Source: DAOUAJ01 sp034433615
GTDB lineage: Bacteria > Chloroflexota > Anaerolineae > DUEN01
DNA: 17,312 nucleotides
Direction: 5' to 3'
Assembly: GCA_034433615.1 (NCBI GenBank)
Contig: DAOUAJ010000308.1
Span: forward strand, 1-17,312
The notes below the pieces were generated by a model. That model ran no database searches, had not been told where the DNA came from, and saw nothing but the letters and a program-made list of their open reading frames with translations. This document shows positions 7,540 to 14,401 of the stretch, one piece after another; position 1 is the first letter of the stretch, and each line of letters begins with the position of its first letter. The position numbers and the translations under genes were made by a program.

Positions 7540-9096
7540 TCATGTCCGAATTCCGTGATCATCAGGGGCTTGTCGGGCCGCCAGGCTGGCAAAGACCCCC
7601 CGTAGCTTCCAGAAGGCATCTTGATAGATCGCGTAGAGGTCTCGGTACTTTTGACAAATCTTGAGATTCGGCTCCAGGCGGGTCTCCCCTCCTCCAAATC
7701 GAGCCAGCCCTTCCTGAACATCCCGGAAGAGGCCGACTCCCACCCCGGCCAGGATGGCCGCTCCCCGGCTGGCAGCCTCCTTTACCCCCGGCAGGATAAC
7801 AGGCAGGCCGAGGACATCGGCCACCACCTGAGGCCAGACCGGGCTGGCCGCCGCCCCTCCGACCATTTTCAGGGAGCCGAGCCGGACTCCCAGGCTCTCG
7901 GCCAGTTCGGCCAGCCGCCTGACCTCGAAGGCGACCCCCTCCATCACGCTGCGCGACATCTCGTCTTTCGTGTGGGCCAGGGTCAGCCCCAGCCAGGCCC
8001 CCCTCGCCTGCGAGCCTTGAGTGGCCGGATACGGGCCACTCAGGAGCGGGATAAATAGCAGGTGATTAGACCCCGCCGGGACGCGGGCGGCTCCGTCGTT
8101 AAACCACTTGTAGCGTTCCGGGTGCGGATGACTGACCGCCTCCGGCCCTGGCAGCACTTGCTGGACGTACCACTCCGCGGCCGCCCCGGCCGACGGCAGG
8201 CTGCTGAGGGCTCCCCACCGGCCTGGAACCACGTGAGGGGCCGGGTGGAAGACCTGCCTTTCATCAAAGACGGGCCGGTCTGCGCTGAAGAGCAGGACCC
8301 AGGCTGTGCCGCAGGAGAGCAGCCCATCTCCTGGGGCGATCACCCCTGCCCCCAGCGCGGCGCAGTACTGGTCGTGGGCACCATTCACGGCCATGACATC
8401 GCCGGACAGGCCCAGCTCCGCCGCCACGGCCGGACGCAGAGGCCCCACGGGGGCCGCAGAGGAGCGGATCGGTGAGAGTTGGCTGCGGACGATGCCGGCG
8501 ATGTCCAATAACCGCTCGTCCCACCCCCCCTGCTCCAGGCTGTACAGCATCGTGATGGCCGCGTCGGTGGGGTCCATGCAGTACTCCCCCGTCATGCGCG
8601 CCAGCACGTAGTCGTTGACAAAGAGGAACCTAGCCGCCGCGGCGAAGATGGACGGTTCGTGTCGGCGAAGCCAGCAGATGTGTTGCAACGGGAGGGCCCC
8701 TTCTGACCACCAGCCCGTCGTGCGGTAAAAGAACTCCCCACCCCATCGGCGGCCCAGCTCAGGCCCCTCGGCGAGGGCAGCGCGGGTGTCCATCCAACTG
8801 ATGGCCGGACGCAGCGCCCGACCCTCTGCGTCCGCCGCGATGGTTGTGCCGCCTTGAGCGGAGAGGGCCAGCGCCACGATATGGCCTTGCCCAGACGAGG
8901 CAGCCACCGCCGCACGAGTCGCCTGGACCACAGCTCGCCAGAGCTCTTCAGGATCCTGTTCGACCCATCCTTCCTGGGGGGTGCTCAGCCCAGACTTGTA
9001 ACTGGCCGAGGCCGAGGCCACTACATGTCCCCGAAGATCGTAGACGCATGCTTTGGTGGCAGTAGTGCCAACGTCTAATCCCAGCAAAAGGTCCAT
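7540..9096 (-). CDS. FGGY-family carbohydrate kinase (xylulokinase-like)
   Basis: A 518-residue cytoplasmic kinase that phosphorylates a ketose or polyol with ATP. FGGY-family marks are complete: the N-terminal phosphate-binding strand LLLGLDVGTTATKACVYD (residues 3-20), the substrate-site ISWMDTR (99-105), the catalytic-Asp loop NGAHDQYCAALGAGV (238-252, with Asp242), the second phosphate motif LLSCGTAWVLL (259-269), and the adenosine motif MVGGAAASPVWPQVVADVLGLPV (411-433) followed by KEAASRGAAILAGVGVG. Length is normal for the family. WMDTR and the D-x4-ALGAG loop are closest to xylulokinases, but FGGY substrate range is hard to read. The start is the only sensible one though its ribosome site is weak. 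It sits 189 repeat-containing bases after the AraA-like gene and 99 bases before the FucI-like isomerase, so it probably phosphorylates that isomerase's product. Confidence 0.94.
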   Translation of the reverse strand: MDLLLGLDVGTTATKACVYDLRGHVVASASASYKSGLSTPQEGWVEQDPEELWRAVVQATRAAVAASSGQGHIVALALSAQGGTTIAADAEGRALRPAISWMDTRAALAEGPELGRRWGGEFFYRTTGWWSEGALPLQHICWLRRHEPSIFAAAARFLFVNDYVLARMTGEYCMDPTDAAITMLYSLEQGGWDERLLDIAGIVRSQLSPIRSSAAPVGPLRPAVAAELGLSGDVMAVNGAHDQYCAALGAGVIAPGDGLLSCGTAWVLLFSADRPVFDERQVFHPAPHVVPGRWGALSSLPSAGAAAEWYVQQVLPGPEAVSHPHPERYKWFNDGAARVPAGSNHLLFIPLLSGPYPATQGSQARGAWLGLTLAHTKDEMSRSVMEGVAFEVRRLAELAESLGVRLGSLKMVGGAAASPVWPQVVADVLGLPVILPGVKEAASRGAAILAGVGVGLFRDVQEGLARFGGGETRLEPNLKICQKYRDLYAIYQDAFWKLRGVFASLAARQAPDDHGIRT

Positions 9097-9188
9097 GGGT
9101 AATTACGGCTTCCAGGCATCGGCAGTTAAAGCTACACGAACGTTGTAACTACAGCCGAGCAATCAATTTGCCTCGGGTATCCTTTGTC

Positions 9189-9288
9189 AACGAATAGCCA
9201 ACGAATAAACGAATGTTCCGGAGACTGCCTTCATTTGCTTACCTGTGGTCTTCGTCTCTCAGAAGACCATTCGTTTCCCCATTCGTTA
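9189..9288. repeat. AACGAAT palindromic repeat cluster containing the AraA-like gene's stop codon
   Basis: The left side carries AACGAAT three times in one orientation (9189-9195, 9200-9206, 9208-9214). The right side carries the complement ATTCGTT twice (9269-9275 and 9281-9287). AAACGAATG (9207-9215) pairs perfectly with CATTCGTTT (9268-9276). The last copy runs into the TAA stop codon of the AraA-like gene (9286-9288, minus strand). A GGTCTTC-N8-GAAGACC hairpin (9247-9268) sits inside. Confidence 0.75.
9247..9268 (+). repeat. Third copy of the GGTCTTC-N8-GAAGACC hairpin
   Basis: Arms GGTCTTC (9247-9253) and GAAGACC (9262-9268) with an eight-base loop match the arm sequence and loop length of the hairpins flanking the binding-protein gene. 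The loop bases differ (GTCTCTCA here, GCAGTTCA at 2659-2666), so the stem is conserved more than the loop. Confidence 0.7.
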
Positions 9289-10701
9289 ACAGACGAGAGT
9301 CCTGACCCGCCAGCCCATCATCTCCCCGAACCCGGCTACCTCCCTGGCGACGTCGCCGTAAACCAAAGCCGAATGGTGCGTGCCCCCAAGGCGACTATAC
9401 GCCGCCAGGAAATCCGTCAGAGGCAGGCGAGGCCGGAACCAACCGTGGATCGTGTCGGCCATCTTGTCCCCTGTGCCTGGCCACAGGACAGGCTCGCCGT
9501 CAACATCAAGCATGGTCACGGGGGCGATGATCAGGGTGTACGTGTCGTCAGGCCCCGGCGCCAGGTTCACGAGGATTGCCTCGCCGGGGCGGAACCGCCC
9601 GACCGCGATCACGGGGTAATCCGTCGCGATGAATGAGTAGCGTTTTTCGGCCAGCCTGGGCTTCTCGGCTGTCAGGTTGATGTTCATCTCCCCCATGTGG
9701 CTGATGAAGATGCTGTCGTTGCTCCAGTCGGGGCAGAACATCTCCGTGAACGTGGTCTCGGGGTACACGGAGGCCAGGGCGCCCACCAGCGCCGCCGTCA
9801 GGACATCACCTTCTCCGGCGTATCCGATCCCGCGCGCCATCGCCTTGCTCGCCTCCAGGAAGGGCACTGTCGGCAACTTGGAAGCGCGGTCAATGGCCAG
9901 GAAATTCACCGTGAAGGCGGAGAGCCTTTCCTGCTCCAGCCAGCGTCGCACGGCCAGAGAGGCACGGACCGTTCGCCGATGGGCCTCGGGATCGAGGCCG
10001 TCCGCCGTGAAGCGGGCCAGGTCCGCGGCGATTTCGGCCTCCACCTCGTCCTCGCTGATGTCTGCCAGCAACGAGCCGATGACCGATGGCTCACACGGCA
10101 CGATCTCGACGCCGATGGCCGAGCGCAGCACCTCCGCCGGGACGGCGAAATCTCCCATGCCCTTGAACGCGCCGCCGATCTGGCCGACGCGCGCGGTCTG
10201 CATGGCCCTGGCCAGCCGCGCCGCCTTCGCCCACCTCGCCACCCGATCGAGGACGTCAGATTTCTCCCAGTGCCCCGCCTCGATCTGGAAGGCTTTCCCT
10301 TTGCGGGTGAGCAGGTTACACATATCCTGCACGCCGTGGATGCCGTGGTTGAACATGATCTCGTCGGGGCTCTGGCCCGGCCCGAAGTCATAGGCGGGGG
10401 TGGTGTCCAGGACGATGATGGGAAGACGTGTCTGCGCCAGCGCCTGCGCCGATTCCAATGACGGCGAGTAGGCCAGGTGCAAGGTCACGATGGCGTCGGC
10501 CTGCGCGTCTTCAAACGACCGGACGGCTGCAGCGAATTCCCCTTCCAGGCGACATACAGGCGCCGCCACCACTTCCAGGCCCCGCTTCTCCAGTTGAGCG
10601 ACGATGAGCTCGCGAAATCGCTCCACCTGAGGGCGGACTTCCGGCATGGCCGTGTCATACAGCTCAAGATAGAGGGGCAGAAGCCCTACTTTGGCGATCA
10701 T
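9286..10701 (-). CDS. AraA-like isomerase family protein
   Basis: A 471-residue protein related to L-arabinose isomerase (AraA). It opens with KVGLLPLYLELYD, typical of the family, has the N-terminal LPIIVLD strand, and in the second half GIGYAGEGDVLTAAL (291-305), TTFTEMFCPDW (316-326), ISHMGEMN (333-340) and GGTHHSAL (439-446). By comparison with the E. coli AraA pattern, Glu320, Glu338 and His442/443 line up with the catalytic/metal-site Glu306, Glu333 and His450. The His350 ligand, normally about 17 residues past Glu333 in QHLGIGG, is not seen; that stretch reads AEKRYSFIATDYPV. Function may therefore differ from true arabinose isomerisation. The start is the ATG at 10701 with GGGGAAG before it; it overlaps the preceding amidohydrolase gene by 38 bases, implying coupled translation. 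Its stop codon lies inside a palindromic repeat. Confidence 0.85.
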   Translation of the reverse strand: MIAKVGLLPLYLELYDTAMPEVRPQVERFRELIVAQLEKRGLEVVAAPVCRLEGEFAAAVRSFEDAQADAIVTLHLAYSPSLESAQALAQTRLPIIVLDTTPAYDFGPGQSPDEIMFNHGIHGVQDMCNLLTRKGKAFQIEAGHWEKSDVLDRVARWAKAARLARAMQTARVGQIGGAFKGMGDFAVPAEVLRSAIGVEIVPCEPSVIGSLLADISEDEVEAEIAADLARFTADGLDPEAHRRTVRASLAVRRWLEQERLSAFTVNFLAIDRASKLPTVPFLEASKAMARGIGYAGEGDVLTAALVGALASVYPETTFTEMFCPDWSNDSIFISHMGEMNINLTAEKPRLAEKRYSFIATDYPVIAVGRFRPGEAILVNLAPGPDDTYTLIIAPVTMLDVDGEPVLWPGTGDKMADTIHGWFRPRLPLTDFLAAYSRLGGTHHSALVYGDVAREVAGFGEMMGWRVRTLVC

Positions 10702-11740
10702 CTTCCCCGAGTTTCCCTTCTTTCCAGTTGGCAGCCTCTGCGAGCAGCCGTCGGGCGTTGTTGTAGAAGACGTCCTCGATATCGGCGCGGCTCAGGCCGG
10801 TAGCTTGGGCGGCTCGCCGAAAGGCCGCGATCTCCTCATAGAGAAAGAACGTGAAGGTGTCCTCCTCCTCAAGGTTGCGTCGCGTATGCTCATCCTCCCA
10901 GCGCGCCCGACGCACATAGTTGATATAATTGTCCCCCTCGCACACCCGGCGGGCCCGCATGGCGACGATGGGCAGATCGCTGCCGAAGAGGATACGCTGC
11001 GGACCCACCTGGCGGATCAGCATTTCAAAGACTTCCTGGTTGCAATTGGCGGAGATGTCGTAGTAGAGGTCCTTGCAGTCACGGAGAGCGGGCAGGCCCT
11101 CGATGGCGTAGCGCGGACAATAGGCCCGGCCCACGTGAGCGATGATCAGCTTGACCCGAGGGTAGGTCGCACAGATCTCTTTGATCTGGCTGAGGTTAAC
11201 AGGGTCGGCCAGGCGCTCGGCGCGAGGGAGGTGGAGCATCACCAGCCAGCCGTGTCGGTTGGCCAGCTCCAGATGGTAATGAGGCAGGCAATCGAAGATG
11301 GTGATCTGGTCGCCGGGCACCCCCTCAACCAGGCTGAAGTAAGGTTTCAGGCCCACGTGGCCATCGGCCTCGACCCGCTGAAGCACCTCCGCCTCGGACC
11401 AGGAAGGTCGGGTGACCAGCAGGCTCCACGTTCCCAGCTTCTGCGCGGTGCGGCCGACATAGGTGTTGGCCTCGTCCAGGTGCACGTTTCGGCGGGGGAA
11501 GGCGAAACTGACAGGGCGGACCTCCTTCCCCGGAAACAGCTTACCGTAGATGCGCAGCAAGCTCTCCAAAGCCATGGCCGCGCAGATGCGGTCGGCCCAG
11601 AAATCTCGCCGCGGGGCCGAGCGGTCCACGTGGTGCATACGCCCCACGTGGCTGTGAACGTCAATGATGCGATCCGGGAGGAAGTCCTCCAGGTGTTGCC
11701 GGTAGAAGGGAAGGTCCACACGGTCGAAGTAGGTTGTCAT
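10664..11740 (-). CDS. Amidohydrolase family 2 metal-dependent hydrolase
   Basis: A 358-residue TIM-barrel hydrolase of the amidohydrolase-2 family (the group that includes sugar lactonases and decarboxylases such as ACMSD). Expected metal and catalytic positions are visible: IIDVHSHVG (25-33; His29 and His31), GLKPYF with Lys132, MLHLPR (168-173; His170), LIIAHVGRAY (198-207; His202) and ILFGSDLPIV (250-259; Asp255). The protein is somewhat longer than simple lactonases, with an insert around 40-90 that may cap the active site. AAGGTGG precedes the ATG with five bases between. The gene starts 9 bases after the Gfo/Idh gene and overlaps the AraA-like gene by 38 bases, so the three form one tight unit. 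Opening of a sugar lactone or cleavage of a modified sugar is a reasonable inference; the substrate is not known. Confidence 0.88.
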   Translation of the reverse strand: MTTYFDRVDLPFYRQHLEDFLPDRIIDVHSHVGRMHHVDRSAPRRDFWADRICAAMALESLLRIYGKLFPGKEVRPVSFAFPRRNVHLDEANTYVGRTAQKLGTWSLLVTRPSWSEAEVLQRVEADGHVGLKPYFSLVEGVPGDQITIFDCLPHYHLELANRHGWLVMLHLPRAERLADPVNLSQIKEICATYPRVKLIIAHVGRAYCPRYAIEGLPALRDCKDLYYDISANCNQEVFEMLIRQVGPQRILFGSDLPIVAMRARRVCEGDNYINYVRRARWEDEHTRRNLEEEDTFTFFLYEEIAAFRRAAQATGLSRADIEDVFYNNARRLLAEAANWKEGKLGEDDRQSRASAPLS

Positions 11741-11749
11741 GTGTCCACC

Positions 11750-12970
11750 TTATACTGCCTTCGTCCCTGCCGCGCGAAAGTCGGGCACGGCCACGGGTGC
11801 GCCGCCTCGTCTGACCGATTCTTCGGACAGCGGGATGATCGCGCTCCAGGTCACCGCATCGTACACGTCAATGGGAGGCGGGGTGTGGTTGAGAATGGCA
11901 TCAGCGAAGTCGGACATGACGAGGAAATCACCACCACCATGCCCGGCCCTGGCAGCCTCCTCTCCCCAGCGCCGCCAGGCCTCATCCTCGTAACGCTCCG
12001 CGTAGGCCCATAGTGGCTCCCACTCTGCCTCGCCCCCTTTGGCCGGGTCGGGGGGGCTACTGCCAGGGCTGAGCCCCTCGATCCAGACCAGCGGATCTTC
12101 TCCGTGATAGCGCGGCGAGAGGTACGCGCCCCGGGTGCCCTGAAGGACGTAGTGAGTCATGTTATGGGGACGGGCTGAGACCCAATCCACCCGCAGCACG
12201 ATGATCGCGCCGCGCTCGGTCTGAATCACGGTTGTGGCCGAATCGCCGAGCCGAAAATACCCCGGCTGGGCGGCGGGGTGATCGGCGCCCAGCCGCTCCG
12301 CCATGTATCGGCGTGCCATCTCCTCACGCGTCACCCAGGTAGCGGTGCTCACCAGGCGGTCAGTGCGATTGATCCCCAGCCACTGGGCCACCGGCCCCAG
12401 CGAATGGGTGGGGTAACTGTTGCCGCTGGCCTCGCGGCGATATTGTCCGCGCCAGGTCAGATGGTTGTGGCCGTCCAGCAGCAAATTGCGACAGTCGTGA
12501 ATGTAAGCGCCCTCAGCGTAGGTCGGCTCGCCGAAGAGGCCGTGGCGCACCATGTTGAGCACCATCCGGTTGGGGCGCATGTAGCAATAGTTTTCGGCCA
12601 TCATGTAGACGCGGCCGGATCGCTCTACGGCCTCAATCAGTGCCCACCCTTCGTCCAGAGTGCGGATGGCCGTCACCTCGCTCAGGACATGCTTGCCGGC
12701 CTCCAACGCCTGGATCGCCTGAGTGGCATGGAGAGGCAGCGGCGTGGCGATGAACACGGCGTCGCAGTCCCCTTTGTCCAGCAGGTCCTCATATCGGCTG
12801 AAGGTCTGGATGTCAGGATGCCTGGCCCGCCAGCCGGCCAGCACCTCCAGGTCGAGATCACACACCGCCGTCAGCCGCAGTTTGTCTGCCAGGCTGGAGA
12901 TCACCTTATCGAATCCCAGGGAGCGCCGGCCGCCGACGGCTCCCAACCGGATCGGAACAAACTCGCTCAC
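11750..12970 (-). CDS. Gfo/Idh/MocA-family protein, GH109-like (NAD-dependent glycosidase type)
   Basis: A 406-residue NAD(P)-binding protein. I use the GTG at 12970 as start: GGGAGG (12977-12982) is six bases upstream, and the longer in-frame extension to 13141 runs through a palindromic element and is not protein-like. The Rossmann part begins RLGAVGGRRSLG (residues 8-19), with ATPLPLHATQAIQALEAGKHVLSE (75-98). The usual EKP motif of sugar dehydrogenases is replaced by SEVTA (97-101). The second domain carries AENYCY (125-130), EGAYIHD (153-159), GNSYPTHSLGP (183-193) and HGGGDFLV (344-351). These match the GH109 pattern, where Glu, Tyr, Tyr and His (here Glu126, Tyr156, Tyr186, His189) act in NAD-dependent glycoside cleavage. 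It is cytoplasmic, with no signal peptide. A glycosidase role is inferred; a plain oxidoreductase is the alternative. It leads the tight three-gene unit. Confidence 0.85.
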   Translation of the reverse strand: MSEFVPIRLGAVGGRRSLGFDKVISSLADKLRLTAVCDLDLEVLAGWRARHPDIQTFSRYEDLLDKGDCDAVFIATPLPLHATQAIQALEAGKHVLSEVTAIRTLDEGWALIEAVERSGRVYMMAENYCYMRPNRMVLNMVRHGLFGEPTYAEGAYIHDCRNLLLDGHNHLTWRGQYRREASGNSYPTHSLGPVAQWLGINRTDRLVSTATWVTREEMARRYMAERLGADHPAAQPGYFRLGDSATTVIQTERGAIIVLRVDWVSARPHNMTHYVLQGTRGAYLSPRYHGEDPLVWIEGLSPGSSPPDPAKGGEAEWEPLWAYAERYEDEAWRRWGEEAARAGHGGGDFLVMSDFADAILNHTPPPIDVYDAVTWSAIIPLSEESVRRGGAPVAVPDFRAAGTKAV

Positions 12971-12976
12971 ATACAG

Positions 12977-12982
12977 CCTCCC
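12977..12982 (-). promoter_or_regulatory. Ribosome binding site fixing the GTG start of the GH109-like gene
   Basis: GGGAGG on the minus strand lies six bases before the GTG at 12970-12968. No comparable site supports any start further upstream, where the frame runs into the palindromic element. Confidence 0.7.
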
Positions 12983-12994
12983 ATGCTCCTCACG

Positions 12995-13151
12995 AAGGGG
13001 AGGTTTGGAGGACCCCCTCCAAAGAAACGTTCCTTTTCGCCCCTTACCTGCTTTTTCCCGGCCTGGTCCGATGAACTTGGGCTGAGCAAGGCAGATAAAA
13101 AGCTGAAATAAGGATATTTTTGGAGGGGGAAGCCCCTCCAAGCCACCCCTT
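12995..13151. repeat. 157-base element with hairpin-bearing inverted ends (MITE-like)
   Basis: Terminal arms 12995-13011 and 13135-13151 are inverted copies of 17 bases with two mismatches. Each end also folds on itself: TTTGGAGG/CCTCCAAA (13004-13011 with 13016-13023) and TTGGAGGGG/CCCCTCCAA (13120-13128 with 13133-13141), both with four-base loops. The interior is non-coding. The right end is three bases from the stop codon of the URO-D-like gene. No target-site duplication is evident. Confidence 0.7.
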
Positions 13152-13154
13152 TCT

Positions 13155-14354
13155 CTACGACGAGCAATTCCAGAACTCGCCCTCCGGGTTGCCGGTCAGC
13201 TCATGCAGCCGCCGCATAAAGTGCAGATAGCTGCGGAACCGTGTGGTGGGGGGCAGCCCGTGATCAATCCCTGGAAAATAGCCACCGTGGGCGAGCAAGG
13301 GTGGCACCTTGCGTTCGATCTCGGCATCAACGACCTCCAAGCGGTCCTGATCCATCACGAACTTATCGAGGCCACCCCAGATGACGAAGTGTGGATGCTT
13401 CGCCCTGACCCGCACGATGTCGTTCCCCGCACGTGGCTCAAAGGCCTGCAGGCCGTTGACCCCCGCCTCTTCCAGGAGCGGCACGATATCCTCAACGAAA
13501 CCGTCCGAATCCACGATCACCAGAGGGCAGCCATAAGCACGGGCGAACTCGACCTCCTCGCGATAGTGTGGGATAATGAATTCCCGAAACATAGCTGGCG
13601 ACACGAAACAGCCCGACCGGTAGCAGTAATCTTCGCCGATGTATACGACGTCAGGGCGCACATCGGCCATGAACCGCTCGATCCTCCGCATGGCCCGGTG
13701 GCGATAATGGCGGAGTATCTCGTGTACCAGATTGGGTGCGTCGTGGAAGAGGATCGCCGCCAGTGCGGTGCCGAACAAATCGCGCAGGACGCTGAAGGTT
13801 CCCGGCAATGTCGTGCCGAGAGGAAAGTCCCGCGATCGCCACCGGGCGACCAGCGCGTCCCAATTGGCGGGATACACCCCATCTTCCATCGGCACCCAAC
13901 GATCGCGGTAATCGGGCCAATCCTCCGGTCTGGAGAGGGGATACTTGATGAACTCAGGCATCCCATAGCGGCTCATGTTGTCGTGCCACTCTCGCACGAT
14001 CCGGCCGTCCGCGTAGCGCAGCGTCTGATATTCGCCATCATCGGCCAGGGCCTCTGGGTCAGGCATCTCCACAGACGAATCAGGCACCCAGAAATGGACG
14101 CGGGTCAGCCCCCAAAAACGGTCCCAGTCCCTGGCGATCTCCTCCCATCCCCAAACTCCTGTGCGGGAGTCCCATTCGGGTCCTAATTGCTCCTCGCGGG
14201 CCCGCTGGCCGACCCACGACGGGAACCCCTGGTCCCGCTGCCAGGTCCAGACTGTCTCAGGTATTGGCCCGTCTATGGCATTACACGACAACAATGGGAT
14301 ATAGTCTGGTCGCTCGAACCGCGCCACAGCCACAAATCGGTCTCGGCTATTCAT
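13155..14354 (-). CDS. Uroporphyrinogen-decarboxylase-family (URO-D) protein
   Basis: A 399-residue soluble protein of the URO-D barrel superfamily. I chose the ATG at 14354 (MNSRDRFVAVARFERPDYIP), because the family normally opens with this NSRERF...RPDxxP pattern and GGAAG lies five bases upstream; the frame also extends to a GTG at 14375. Family blocks follow: YPLSRPEDWPDYRDRW (about 138-153), LRDLFGTALAAILFHDAPNLVHEIL (about 190-214), FVSPAMFREFIIPHYREEV (about 250-268), then VIVDSDGFVEDIVPLLEEAGVNGLQAFEP (about 279-307) and FVIWGGLDKFVM (about 323-334). The His of the common HSDG motif is replaced by Asp (VDSDG). It follows importer 2 by 47 bases, so is likely co-transcribed. A methyltransferase-type or other barrel function is more likely than heme synthesis, given the setting and no other heme gene. 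Confidence 0.87.
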   Translation of the reverse strand: MNSRDRFVAVARFERPDYIPLLSCNAIDGPIPETVWTWQRDQGFPSWVGQRAREEQLGPEWDSRTGVWGWEEIARDWDRFWGLTRVHFWVPDSSVEMPDPEALADDGEYQTLRYADGRIVREWHDNMSRYGMPEFIKYPLSRPEDWPDYRDRWVPMEDGVYPANWDALVARWRSRDFPLGTTLPGTFSVLRDLFGTALAAILFHDAPNLVHEILRHYRHRAMRRIERFMADVRPDVVYIGEDYCYRSGCFVSPAMFREFIIPHYREEVEFARAYGCPLVIVDSDGFVEDIVPLLEEAGVNGLQAFEPRAGNDIVRVRAKHPHFVIWGGLDKFVMDQDRLEVVDAEIERKVPPLLAHGGYFPGIDHGLPPTTRFRSYLHFMRRLHELTGNPEGEFWNCSS

Positions 14355-14375
14355 AGTCTTCCACATCCACGACAC

Positions 14376-14396
14376 GTCATTCTGAGCGGAACGAAG
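14376..14396 (+). repeat. Half copy of a GTCATTC-type intergenic repeat
   Basis: GTCATTCTGAGCGGAACGAAG fits the common bacterial intergenic repeat that begins GTCATTCnGAGCG. A related copy starts at 16378. It occupies most of the short gap between permease and URO-D genes and has no partner arm here. Confidence 0.5.
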
Positions 14397-14401
14397 CAGT
14401 G

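Noticed and set aside
9110..9160. A possible promoter or LacI-type operator (AACGTT-centred) before the kinase gene
   Set aside because: Symmetry outside the central six bases is poor and no -35/-10 pair with proper spacing could be found.
12971..13141. A 57-codon N-terminal extension of the GH109-like protein
   Set aside because: It translates the palindromic element; the GTG at 12970 has an excellent ribosome site and the family's normal N-terminus.
12995..13151. Possible CRISPR array or tandem repeat
   Set aside because: There are only two inverted ends, no regularly spaced direct repeats, and no cas genes in the window.
13203..14186. A 327-codon plus-strand frame opposite the URO-D gene
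   Set aside because: It is antisense to a gene with clear family blocks; the translation is rich in His, Pro and Arg without motifs.
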